Position numbers and translations under genes: made by a program. Positions 42,867 to 53,860 of a stretch of 64,000 bases of DNA are shown piece by piece. Source of the stretch: Kappaphycus alvarezii (taxonomy: Eukaryota > Rhodophyta > Florideophyceae > Gigartinales > Solieriaceae); contig NADL03000065.1 of NCBI GenBank assembly GCA_002205965.3, forward strand, positions 310,001 through 374,000. Reading direction: 5' to 3'. Within the stretch, counting starts at the first letter, position 1. The number at the start of each line of letters is the position of its first letter. The notes under the pieces were generated by a model. The model saw only the letters and a program-made list of their open reading frames with translations, was not told where the DNA came from and did no database searches.

Positions 42867-45111
42867 ATGTCCCCGCCCGCCTTCCTCCCCCCCACCGCGC
42901 CGCACCCCTTCCTCCCCCGCCCCGTGCATCTAAACTCCAAACCTCGCCCTATCCGCCCCTCATTCCACGCCCCCCCGTGCCACCCTCGACGCCCAATCCG
43001 CGCCGACGCCGCCGCCAAAGCCCTCCAAGCCCTCGACGCCACGTCTCCCCCTTCCAATGTCGCCGAGCAAGACGCTTCCCGCGCGTATCCACTCGCCGGT
43101 GTCATCGGACAGGACTTTGTCAAACTGGCGCTTCTTTTGGCCGCTGTCAATCCACGCATTGCTGGCGTGGGCATTTCGGGTCGGCGGGGTACGGCGAAGA
43201 GTATTATGGCACGCGCTGTGCATGCTTTGTTGCCTCCTATTGAGGTTGTTGTGGGATCGTATTGGAATCAGGAGCCCCCGATGAGTGCAAATGATGGGGG
43301 GGTGACGGCATGGAGGGAGACGAGGAGGAGGATCCCACGCGAAGGGTGATTCCGGCCCCGTTTGTTCAGGTGCCGTTGAATGTTACTGAGGATCGCCTTA
43401 TTGGTAGTGTCGATGTTGAGGCTAGTGTCAAGGAGGGGCGTACCGTCTTTCAACCGGGGTTGTTGGCACGCGCCCATCGCGGCGTTTTGTATTGTTGACG
43501 AGTGAATTTGTTGGATGATGGTTTGCGCAAATGTGTTGCTGTAGGTTATTTCAGCGGCCTTGTGGGTTGAAAGAGAGGGCTTGTCGTTTCTCACCCTTGT
43601 CGTCCTATGGTTATTGCCACGTATAATCCAGAGGAGGGCGACGTTCGCCCGCATTTGTTGGACCGCTTGGCTATTAATTTATCCGTTGATGCTATCCCGT
43701 TGACTCAAGAACAGAGGCTGGCCGCTGTCGAGTCGGCAACAAATTTCGCCAATGCCCCGAGGATTTCATTGACAAGTTGGCGGATGATACGGACCAGATG
43801 GCTACGAGCATCGTTCTGGCGAGGGAGTACTTGAAGGAAGTGACCATGTCTGCCGACCAAGTCCAGTATTTGGTTACCGAGGCTGTAAGGTCCGTCTGTC
43901 AGGGCCATAGAGCAGAGTTGTTTGCAATGCAGTTGCAAAGGCGAGTGCCGCGTTGAACGGCAGGGAGCAGGTAAATGCAGACGATTTAAAGACCGCTGTC
44001 CGTCTCACCATCCTCCCGCGGTCGTTGGTTATGAATGATATGGATATGGATCAAGAAATGGATGGCCCACCGCCGCCACCGCCGCCACCACCACAGCAGC
44101 CAGAGAATCAAGAGCAGGATACTGAGGATGAGTTGGATGAGCCCGACGAGGATCAGCAAGAGCCAGAGCAGGAGGATGAAGTAGAGGATGTACCGGAAGT
44201 ACCGGAGGAGTTTATGTTTGATCCAGAAGGTGTGGTAATGGATCCAGAGCTACTAGAGTTTAGCAAATCGCAAAAGAAGGGCAAGGCAGGGGGCAGGGGG
44301 TTGGTGTTTTCAATGGACCGTGGTAGATATATCAAATCGATGTTACCGCGTGGGAGTGGAGTGCAGCGGTTGGCCGTTGATGCTACACTGCGGGCTTCTG
44401 CACCGCACCAAAAGTCACGAAGGGAGCGAATGCGGGGCAATCAATCGAAAGGTGTTTGTAGAGGAGTCGGACATGCGGGTCAAGAGACTGGCGCGGAAAG
44501 CGGGGGCACTTGTGGTTTTCCTGGTTGATGCTAGTGGGTCGATGGCTCTGAATCGGATGAATGCTGCCAAGGGAGCGGCGATTCGCTTGTTAACCGAGGC
44601 ATACCAAACACGTGACAAAGTAGCGTTGATTCCATTCCAAGGCAATCGCGCGGAAGTTGTGCTGCCGCCAACAAAGAGTGTGACGATGGCGAAAAAGCGA
44701 TGGAGACTATGCCATGTGGAGGGGGATCTCCTTTGGCGCATGGACTGATGCAAGCTGTTCGAACGGGAATTAACGCGCAGAAGAGTGGAGATGTGGGCAA
44801 AGTAATTATTGTGTGTATTTCGGATGGGCGGGCGAATGTGCCGCTCGCAACAGTGAGGGGGAGAACTAGAGGAGAAGATGAGCAAAGCGGATTTAAAGCA
44901 GGAGACTCTGAACATATCGAAACAGATTGGGGCATTAGGTGGGATCGAATTATTGTGCATTGACACGGAGAACAAATTTGTGAGCACAGGGATGGCGAAG
45001 GAACTTGCAGAAAATGCGGGAGGCACGTATCATTCACTGCCCAAGGCGACAGATGCGACGGTCGCCAGCGTGGCAAGCTCAGCCATTGAGGCAATGCGGG
45101 CAGTTGCCTAG
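42867..45111 (+). CDS. CHLD: Magnesium chelatase subunit D, plastid precursor
   Basis: ChlD forms the AAA+ platform with ChlI that drives insertion of Mg into protoporphyrin IX by ChlH, the first chlorophyll-specific step. Leader: [20 protein letters not shown], rich in Pro/Arg with no signal peptide. AAA-like part: [90 protein letters not shown]. Linker: a run of Pro, then an acidic stretch, as in all ChlD. C-terminal integrin-I domain: [17 protein letters not shown] (DxSxS metal site), [37 protein letters not shown]. About 745 codons fits the family. Six or more frame slips split it. Confidence 0.92.
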
Positions 45112-45707
45112 GCGACGATAAGGCGACCATCGCTGCAATTTTGGCTCCTCGAATTGCTAGTTGGCAGATGCGCTTGACGGGGATGAAGAAAAGTTTATAA
45201 AGGCTAATAATCTAAAAGAATACACGTAAAGTGACCAACATGGCGGTTGAAATGTAGCGTCTTCTTGTTTCGGATATTGCGATCCATGAGAGATCATGGA
45301 ATAAGTGGTGGAACAACATAGATTACAACTCATCGTGTACGCGAGGGCAAGAGAGTGGTGCGGGACGCATGTATGCACAGGGAGAAGACCTCCGCGTTTA
45401 AGCAAGTGCGGAATTCACGCGTGTCCCTGGAAGACTGCTAGGGTACTCTCGAGTCTGAGCCGCTGAAACAAGTGGCACGAGATACTGACTTTGGCGCCGT
45501 GCCAGCACTTGGCAAGCATGACCATTGAACGCTCGGTGTCAGGTTATGATGAACTTATCTGTGCTTTCCGGCATGTCGTCTACATTTGAAACGTTGAACA
45601 GTCGTGCGCCGAAAGGTGATTGTATGTTGCAAGTGTACATTTATACCACTGTAGACAACAACAAACAAACGCTTTTATTACATGTTCACTAAACCGAGCA
45701 AGGTCAC
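45112..45707. other. Gap without a recognised gene
   Basis: The sequence between the CHLD stop and the next coding-like stretch has no convincing frame, no palindromes of the TACTGTACAGTA type and no RNA gene that I can see. It serves at least as 3' flank of CHLD. Confidence 0.35.
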
Positions 45708-46066
45708 TCACGCATCAGGTGATGCGAGAGACAGGGCACGGCGAGCTACGGCATGGGCCGTGAGCTGGAGAACGAGGGAGGAGAGGGTAGTGACCAGGCG
45801 GTCGTATTCGACGGCAGCGGTAGTGCCGCGTCGTGTGGAGAAAAGTCAAGTTAGACAAAGTGAGAATTGGAGACATCGGTTTTCAGATGGACTAAAGACC
45901 ATGTTCTTCTACTTGCTTTAGCCGCTCTCCACACCTTTAGCAGGAAATACCCTCGAACAGCAGCAGAGACTTGAGCCGACAATCCCACAGCATGTGTCAG
46001 CGCAAGTCCGCGAGACATTGCACCATATTCCAAGGCAAATCGTCTAGAGTGGAGCGCATGACAAAA
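45708..46066 (-). CDS. Unidentified coding-like segment
   Basis: The minus strand holds RRFALEYGAMSRGLALTHAV, then GLSAQVSAAVRGYFLLKVWR (about 46040-45930) and, in another frame, AAVEYDRLVTTLSSLVLQLT then AHAVARRALSLASPDA before a TGA at 45708. Composition is helical and Ala/Leu-rich and looks coding. No acceptor site lies between the parts, so one or two slips rather than an intron would be needed. The start is not determined and no family is recognised. Confidence 0.35.
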
Positions 46067-46825
46067 CATTCATCCTCATGCCTCCCCTTCGACATTGTCC
46101 GCAACTGTCAACTAGAGCCGCCTTCCACTGCGCTGTGTGCAAATTGGCACCACAAATTTTCGGTACAACAGGTGCGCACACCGCCAGCTTCCATGCGCAC
46201 CTGACGCCCCTTTGCAATCCCGAAACGCATCAGGGCAGAAATTTCCGCCACCCTACAGTCAAGACGGTTTTCGGGTTATCCCTACATTTCAACCATCCCA
46301 AAGGACAAGTATGATACCCAACGCTGCTCGCATGCAAGCCGACAGTCGCCTATCGCCATAATGGCCCGGAAAGTTACCCAACCAAGCGACAAAAAAAGAA
46401 ATTAACTACATAGCGCTCTGGCGACCACCGATACCAAAAGACGTGTAGCCAATGGAATCTCACCCAGCGTATATCTCCGTGACATCTCTCACATCGCTCT
46501 GACTATAGGTTGCCCCATCCTTTTACCCGTATTGCACAACAGCATTCACCTGTTCTCCCTTGCGCTGAGTGCAAAAGCGCATTGTACATACTGAATCTTA
46601 GTACGCGACGGTCCGTTCCCGTCTCTCGCCCTACCATCACGGCTGGCCCCTCCGCGGCAGCTCATGTCCTAGCGAATCAAGTTCAGTATCGCTATTTAAC
46701 CTGCCGTCCTGCACCGACTCTACTCACCATACTTTGTTCCTCATCTTCCTTTCCCAATTCACTATCCAACTACTGAACACTTCCAGCTTCTATTCACGTT
46801 GTCAGTTGCCACAATTCCTTCCGCA

Positions 46826-47250
46826 ATGTTTCCTGGCTCCACCCCCAACCCACACTCTTCCTCAAACACCGCGCCCCAATGCGATGACCTCTGGGCCTCA
46901 CCCAACCTACTTCGTTCCTCCACATGTCCTCTTCATGTCTCTGATTCCACCTCTCAGTCTGTTGAAAAGGTCGTTCGTTTCGCCTCCACTCTCAAGATGA
47001 TGAGCATCAACCTGCACCTACCAGACGTGCCTCCCTTCCAAGAGTCCCTACTCCGCATCCGCGTGACTTTGCAAGGCATATTCTTGCAAGTGCTGCTGCT
47101 GCGGAAGATGATTTCGTGCAGGACAAGGGAGGTCCTAAGTAGAGAGGAGAGGATGGTGGGGTTTGGTTTAGCGGTGGTATTTGCTGTTGGACCGAATTTC
47201 AGTGGCACGGTACAGTTGTTCGTATAGAAAAAGACGGATCTTCAGAATGA
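46826..47250 (+). CDS. Small unidentified protein
   Basis: Starts MFPGSTPNPHSSSNTAPQCD and continues SQSVEKVVRFASTL; after a slip near 46995, EHQPAPTRRASLPRVPTPHP and HILASAAAAEDDFVQDKGGP, then past an in-frame TAG near 47140 to GEDGGVWFSGGICCWTEFQW and HGTVVRIEKDGSSE before the TGA at 47248. About 140 residues. The Trp/Gly-rich end looks like a folded domain, the rest disordered. No family is recognised. It is convergent with the RlmH-like gene, with only 16 bases between the stops. Confidence 0.4.
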
Positions 47251-47266
47251 AGAGAGAGGCCCCGGA

Positions 47267-47987
47267 TCATGCAGAGTGTACATAGCGATAGTTGTCGTGC
47301 AATGAAATGCGCCGAGACGTCCATAGTTTTTTCATGATGGAAGACACTTGAGACAGGTTAGTGAGTGTGGAGAGCCGGGCACAGAATGCTTGCTCCTCTC
47401 GCCAGGCAACGACTGCAAGCGGGGAAGTGTACACAAGTGATATTCTGATTAGTGGACAGATAAAAAAAAAGGAGTTTGAAAATAGAATTAAAAAGCACTC
47501 ACCATCTTGTGCGTAAAGTCAACGGACTCAAGCTCATCATTCGACGCCTGCGCGCCCCGCAATTCACGCACCTCTTTCGAGAATCATCAGCATCCCCAAT
47601 GACAAAAACGAGCCTCGAGCCACCGAATTGCAGCTCATCAAACACCAGCTGTGCAAAATGACGGCTATCACGAGGTAACAAGCCTTGCGGATCGAGTAGT
47701 ATGAGGCGGCGATGGAATCAATCAAGTCGGAGAGAATCGGAGAGTTTGTTCACGTTTGATCCAGCGGGAAGTGACTGAGAGGTGGGGAGACATGCGTTTG
47801 GTTAATTCAGTGATGAAGGTTCGAAAAGGGCGTCTTTCGAAGTGCGCTTGGCCAATGTGACAATTTCGATTTGGAGACGGCTTTTGGGGATAGTGGGACA
47901 GTTTTTTTGAAACGAGGGAGATGGAGGGGGAGCACGGGGGAAGGAGGGAGGAACAAGAACATGCGATTGAAGCGGACGGAGAAACAT
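47267..47987 (-). CDS. RlmH/YbeA-type SPOUT rRNA methyltransferase, organelle precursor, one intron
   Basis: RlmH methylates a pseudouridine in helix 69 of bacterial-type 23S rRNA. A leader of about 35 residues begins MFLRPLQSHVLVPPSFPR; then LQIEIVTLAKRTSKDALFEP and TKRMSPHLSVTSRW; the SPOUT knot LLPRDSRHFAQLVFDELQFG and GSRLVFVIGDAD (the family's GGSR-x-x-FxIGGAxG binding loop); then SLSPLTL. A 90-base GT-AG intron (47413-47502; donor GTGAGT) precedes the last exon, with EEQAFCARLSTL and the C-terminal HDNYRYVHSA, in the place of the family's EQLYRA and YHR. Slips lie near 47820, 47700 and 47590. The second Gly of the IGGA loop is replaced by Asp, which may be a slip effect. Plastid or mitochondrial targeting cannot be told apart. 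Confidence 0.72.
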
Positions 47988-48486
47988 CGTGATTCGAACT
48001 TTAGAGTGACAAGCTGAGCGACTGCTAATTGCGTAGAGACTGGTTTACCGTAGATGACATTCCATGGAGATAGATGCCCATTCTCCATCGATTGTCCTCT
48101 AAATTTCACAAAAACCTTTTTTAGCCTACAGTTTTTAAAAAACTACAAAATTATGCAGAAGTCGTCTTTTTAAATCGCAGATTTATACGCACCGGAACCA
48201 CCCTGTTGTCCGTTTGAAGAAACAAATACGGTTCGGGGTAAAGTTCGTGAGCCGACAACATCGGTCAACACCCAGCCTGCCATTGAACCCCTCCACTCCA
48301 TCCTTATCCCGACCTTTTCCACACTACCATTCATACACGCCCCCCCCGGATTCCTCAACTCATCCCGTCAACCGCAACCCGCCAACCGCCCTCCTCCAAT
48401 CAATTCCGCTCCTTGCTGAACAAACCACGCGCAAAAGCCGTATATGCGCTTCACACAGTCTGACTGCTCTAGCGATCCATTCCGTC

Positions 48487-49795
48487 ATGAAATATTCCCG
48501 CGGTCTTCGTCAGCGCCTCGGAAAGCTCTCGGAGTCCATGTTCAGCATTCTGACCCCTCCGAACTCGAAACCACAAGCCATGCATTCCAACCACAGCAAC
48601 ACCGTGCTTGTGTCCCGCGTCGTCATCCTCCTAGTTACCTCCCTCACGTCAGCATTCTCAGCGGTCTCTTCCATTCTACTGTCTCCCTTTTTTCAACCTC
48701 CTCTTCTCTTGACCGTGATGATTCTGCCGGTCATTTACGTTTCGGTGCAAATACTGGTTTGACGGTCGATGACTATCCCGTGTTGGTTGCGGACAGCGAA
48801 CCTTTCAAAGCAAAGGGTGCTGATACGGAGGAGGCAGATGCTCAACCAGTTTGGTATCTGCCCCTCGGACACTGAGGTGGCTCGTGCGCCGAATGTCGAT
48901 GTTGATGAGGAACCCGTTGCCAGGCTCATTGTTATTACAATGGACCGAGAGGACTCATTGAAACGTTTACTCGGGTCGCTCACGCGTGGCAATTATGGCG
49001 AGGATCACGTCGATTTGGATATTTGGATTGATAAGGCAAAAGACAAGCCGTTGCATGACGGCGTGTTGCATGTATGCCGCACCACCGATTGGAAACAGGG
49101 CACCAAAACCATTCATAAGCGTGTCTCGAATGCTGGATTATACGAGCAATGGATTTATACGTGGAATATAACGCAGGAGACTACCGAGTTTGCCGTGATT
49201 CTTGAGGATGATTTGGAGGTATCGCCCTCGTTTTATCAATGGCTACGAGTGGCTCGGGCGGCATACGCGCAGGATTCGGACGTGGCGCATTCACTTTGCA
49301 GCGGCCGACGTTGAGACCTAGGCAGATTAAAGGAGTTGCGTCGGGACCGTTGCAGATACCAAGCGAGCACCCTGTCTTTAAGTATCGCCTGTTGGGTACC
49401 TGGGGATTTGCACCGCAGAGGGATACGTGGGTTGAGTTTCGGAAGTGGTTTGAAGAGAAGAAAGCAAACGGGGACAAGCCTTATGTGGACGGACTAGTGA
49501 CGACAGAATGGTACAAAAGGCAGGAGGTGGATGGCTATGCTCCCACGATGTGGAGTCAGTGGTGGATTAAGTTTGTTGATGAAAAAGGTTACTTTACGGT
49601 GACGGCCAACTTGCCAGATGGGACTACTTTGGCTTCAAATTGGAGGGAGCCGGGTTGCATTACTCTTCATCAAAACCATCGGCGGACTTTCCAGTATTCC
49701 GTGGCAACGATGAACAATTCGTCATGCCGGATAACCCCATTCTAGTAGACTGGGACGGAAGAATTATATCTGCAAATATGAGCACAACTTCCTGA
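48487..49795 (+). CDS. GT-A-type glycosyltransferase, type II membrane protein
   Basis: A hydrophobic N-terminal segment (TVLVSRVVILLVTSLTSAF) follows a short basic start MKYSRGLRQRLGK, as in Golgi enzymes. The catalytic part shows VARLIVITMDREDSLKRLLG, LHVCRTTDWKQGTKTIHKRV, SNAGLYEQWIYTWN, then AVILEDDLEVSPSFYQWLR, where the acidic EDD is the metal/nucleotide-sugar site, and later YRLLGTWGFAPQRDTWVEFR, YVDGLVTTEWYKRQEV and APTMWSQWWIKFVDEKGYFT. This pattern belongs to a poorly described eukaryotic family of nucleotide-sugar transferases. The sugar and acceptor are unknown. Slips lie near 48770, 48860, 49285 and 49665. Confidence 0.7.
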
Positions 49796-50066
49796 TGTTG
49801 TCAGCTTCACGACAGTCACATTTGGGCAGCTAAGAGGCACTTCCGGAGGGGTTCCAATCGCTCAGTTTTCAGAAGCAGAAAACCCTCCCAGCTAAACTGC
49901 GCAAACGCAGCTGAGAGGCGATGGCTTGGTCATATCTATGGCAGAATGGGGCGCAGGGCTATTGTCTCCTAGCGGCATGACCTTTTAACGGTTTCCGATG
50001 AGATTTTCTTTTCTCAAAGTACTGAGTTCTTTGCCTGGATAGCAACTGAGCTGACGAAAACCCAGA

Positions 50067-51237
50067 CTAATCCCAACGAAACTCCTGCACGGTCTTGAAA
50101 AAGTGCGCGACGTTTTCCTCCGGAGTAGAGGGATACACACCGTGACCAAGATTACATATATGCCCGGTTCGGCCGGCCTTTTGAATAGTATCCAGTGTAC
50201 GCTCAGTGATAAAGTCTTGGAGCCTAGCAAGACGCAGGATCAATGTTCCCTTGGACCATGACATCCGGCCCGAGCCTTTTCCGAGCATCAGCCATATCTA
50301 CAGTCCAATCGACAGATACGATGTCGACGGAAGTAGCGGCCATTCGTTCAAGTAGTGTCCCACCCTGGGAAATGTACATAATAAAGGGTACATCTGGGTG
50401 CTTTTTTGACCTTTTCTACGACTCGCTTCTGATATGGAGCAGCAAAGACATCGTAGTCAATTGGGGACAATTGCCCAGCCCAGGAATCAAACATCTGGAC
50501 CACCTGTGCGCCTGAGTCGATTTGAAATATGCAGTAGTCTGCAATGTTATCGGCAAACTTGGACAACAACGTGTGCAATAAATCTGGCTCCTGGAAGGCC
50601 ATTTTCTTGATGGTGGTATAACTCTTGGAGCTACCCCCCTCAATGCAATATGTGGCAAGCGTGTATGGGGCTCCAACAAACCCAAAACGGCAGCTTGTCC
50701 ATCGACCTCCTTTCAAAGCCTGCAAGGTCTCCCTTACAAATGGGGCCGTTTTTCACAATCCAACTCATGGACAGCATCAATCTGTTCCTTTGTACGCAGA
50801 GGGGGATCAATAACGGGACCACGATCCGGAATGTCAAACGGAACGCCCATACCAGGAAGCGGGGTAAGAATGTCTGAAAACAGAATGACACCGTCTGGAC
50901 GAAAAGCGCGCCAGGGTTGCAAGGAGATCTCAATGGAAAGTTCGGGATTCTCGGAACGTTCGCGAAAACTAGGATGGCGTTTGGCCAGTTCTTGATATAC
51001 CTTCATGTAACGGCCGGCTTGACGCATCATCCAAACGGGTGGACGTTCAACAGGCTCGCCACGACCGGCACGTACAAGAAGTGGAGCGGTTGTGGAAACG
51101 GCGGCGGTGGCACAAAGGACGGCTCTAGAAGAGAAGGGAGGAGTGGGACGGAGTGGGGTGACAAAGGGGGTGGAGGATAGATGAGGAGAGGAGGGAAGGG
51201 GAAGCGGGGCGGGCCGCGTGAAGGCGGGGTGCGTCAT
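50067..51237 (-). CDS. HEME: Uroporphyrinogen decarboxylase, plastid precursor
   Basis: HemE removes four carboxyl groups from uroporphyrinogen III to give coproporphyrinogen III, a shared step to haem and chlorophyll. Leader from 51237: [20 protein letters not shown], then Ser/Thr/Pro/Arg-rich to about residue 60. Mature part: [20 protein letters not shown] (the PVWxMRQAGRY signature that binds substrate), [60 protein letters not shown] (second signature), [44 protein letters not shown] and [20 protein letters not shown] with the stop at 50067. Three or four slips interrupt it. Length (about 390 codons) fits a precursor. Confidence 0.93.
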
Positions 51238-52344
51238 GGTTGCAAGGATCGGTGGTGGCGTGGTGAGCGGGGTGAGGAAAGAAGCAATGGGGTCGAGGGT
51301 GTGGCGTGGATGGCGATGGGTGAGAAAGTTGGGTGGTTGGAAGGGATATGGTGATGGCGATGCGGTGTAGACCCTGATTTTTGGTATGGAGAGACTTGTG
51401 TCGCGGGGATCAAAGATTCCGCAGATGAGGTGCGAGATAATGTGGCTGGCTGCACTTGAAAAACTGCCGGCTTGAGATGAACTTGAATGGAACGCCATCG
51501 TTAACTGCATTTTTTGGGGAATTTTTGACGTTTCACTACTGTACAGGCGCTTTGGCCCCAAATTTTACGGGCGTTGCCTTTTCAAGATTTTTCGTGTCAA
51601 CACGTGTAATGTGCTTGCCACGTGGAGATCAAAAGGGCCAGCAGTACATATTTTCAAAGTCAGAACATGACTTACAGTGACGAAATGGACACTGTACAGA
51701 ACGGGTGCCGCCGTAATTTGAACTACCTGTGTTTTTACAGTATGCCGCAACACCGCCTTTATTGCACAATATTGTCCGTTTGGGGCTGGGCATGGTTTTT
51801 CTTATTTCGCGTCTTTGACCGACTCGCTTTTCCTCTGAATCGCCCAAACCCGACGGCGGAGAGGGCGTGGGAAAAAGAATCTAAAACTCAAGGTACCAAA
51901 CTAGTCGTCCAGACACGATGCAGAACCGTAAGTAGTGCATTGAAAGTCCAGTAAACAAAATTGTGCCTCATTGTTTGAGGCTTAAAATATGGTATTCGTG
52001 TAATAGCGCGGCAGCGTGGGATCTTAACACGTAAGACGTAACCGCATAGTAGCTTGTGCAGTGCGGAAATCCGTAGCGGTTGTGGGTACGGCGGAGAGAA
52101 GTGGAAAGAGGTGGACAGTGGAAGGGTTGACGGGTTCTAGATTAGAAGGGTGGCAGGTCGGCACGGAGTCAGGGCAGCGAAAAGAAGCAGCCTTCGATCG
52201 CCAAGCGAGCGACCGAAACTGATTTCATGTTGTCTTTCGTAGCACGTCACTGCCGGCGATAGTATTGCATAGCTTGGCACATTAGCCGGTATTATTCAAT
52301 AAAATTTTGCCAAACCATCAAATATCCCCGATTAGGGCGCATAT
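51238..52344. promoter_or_regulatory. HEME upstream region and gap, with weak palindromes
   Basis: Single palindrome copies lie at 51536-51546 (CTACTGTACAG) and 51690-51700 (CACTGTACAGA), 300-450 bases before the HEME start. The rest to 52260 has no convincing gene. A 49-base stretch at 52274-52322 recurs at 62159-62208 (listed separately). Confidence 0.35.
52274..52322 (+). repeat. Short direct repeat, left copy, outside Copia-2 relic
   Basis: Shares TTAGC(C)GG-TATT, AATAAAATT and TGCCAAACCATCAAA with 62159-62208 in the same orientation. The pair brackets the second Copia relic and could be decayed ends of an element or two copies of a dispersed repeat. Confidence 0.45.
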
Positions 52345-53860
52345 TTGGAATTCGAATTCTCACAAAGCCCAACGTTTGACCTAGCACGGGCCAACCTCTG
52401 CACAGTGCGCTTCCTTCTTCTTACTTTAGGCGAGGAGTCCTCCTTGTCGAGGTTATCGGCAGCGCGCCACATTAAGCCTGCTTGCAAGCAACAACTACCC
52501 TACAACATCTTCAAGAGTTTTTTTCAAAATTTTCAAATTTTTGCGTGCACTGTTTCCTGCGTCTCCATCTCTTGTTCTCCGTGTCTCTTCCTCGTCTTTG
52601 TGTGAGATATCCGGGAGGCACAGACATCAAGATTGGATGTCGCACATGAAAGGTCTTGGAATTGCGTTGGATCCGGGAAACAGGAAAAGTCCAAGTGGTT
52701 CTTGCAACGAAGAATGGGACAGAAACGGGTGTAACCAAGGTGATGTTAGAAGCAATGTAGGGATTTGCATTCAGCATTCAGAGGTGGTCTGCCTTCTATG
52801 TCTTGCAGTGGATGAAGGAGAGACCTGAATGCACAGTAGATGCTTCAACAGCGCTGAGGTGGGGTATGCATCAGATGAGTGCTGTTTTGGGAATGCTGGG
52901 AGAAAATTACAGATATTAGGTTAAGCGGTTGATCTTGGCATCCGGACGAAAGGCTGGTGTGAAGAAGTACCAGTATTATGGTTCCGACAAACGACGGGGA
53001 GACTTGAAGTCCTTTTGGCGGATTTCATTCTATTCCCTCCAAATCCATGTGATGGCTCCCGACTAGTTTGGGAGTCCTATCCTTTCCGACTTGGAAGTTA
53101 ACGAGGAGGGAGTGAGTATTTGATGGCTCTAAGCGTGCCCATACGTAAGAAGCGAAGAGGAATTGCAGCGTATTTGAACATTCTGGATGAGTGGTTTCTC
53201 AAAAACCAAAATTTTCCTCTCACGATTGAAGCACCTGGATCGAGGGTGAAGAGCACAGATACAAAAGATTTCTTGGTGGTTCGTGTCTCGTGTCCTGCTA
53301 CTCTCCGGATGGTGAATGCCTTCGTGCTTCCTTGTCGAACGCTTTGTCTGCTGTTGACGTCAAGGAATCCGGAAAAGTGATGGTGCAATTCGGATCACTT
53401 TCGCTGCAGAGTATTAGGCAAGCAGATCCATGGCTGCGGAAAATATTTGGCCGCCTGTTGTCGGTGAAAATCGATTTCCCAAGGGCAATTGATGTTGAGG
53501 AATGGATTTCTAAAAGGGACTAGGGGGTGCTTTTGCTCAGGCTCAGTGGAACCGATAGATATAGAGATAGCATTGACCGTATCGTTGTCTTTGACATTTG
53601 AGCAAGAAGAGTTCATGATCCAGCAGTTAGGTACTTGCTTAAATTCCGAAAGGTTGTTCTGCATGCTTGCATTAGGGATCTTTTTTCCCTAACTGTCCTC
53701 AGAGAAATTCACGAGCTCATCAAGTAGCCAGTAAGGAAAGGCAAGCGTCGTCGGCCGAAGTCTACTGAGAAGAAGCCGGAACCCCGGCTAAAAAGGGGAA
53801 CAAGTTGAATGAAGAAGGGAAGATCGACAAATTAAGCAAGGTCAGTTGATGCTAGTGTCT
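52345..53860 (+). other. Unrecognised coding-like relic
   Basis: The plus strand holds several protein-like stretches in broken frames: KVLELRWIRETGKVQVVLAT (about 52650), FSIQRWSAFYVLQWMKERPE (about 52770), VPVLWFRQTTGRLEVLLADF (about 52970), SVPIRKKRRGIAAYLNILDE (about 53130) and SLQSIRQADPWLRKIFGRLL (about 53400). Composition is uniform and unlike a shadow frame. I cannot place it in a family; an old mobile element next to the Copia relic is the likeliest reading. Confidence 0.35.

Noticed and set aside
42806-43174. Minus-strand frame over the CHLD start
   Set aside because: It is antisense to the CHLD leader and AAA segment; its Gly/Arg richness mirrors the Pro/Ala-rich leader.
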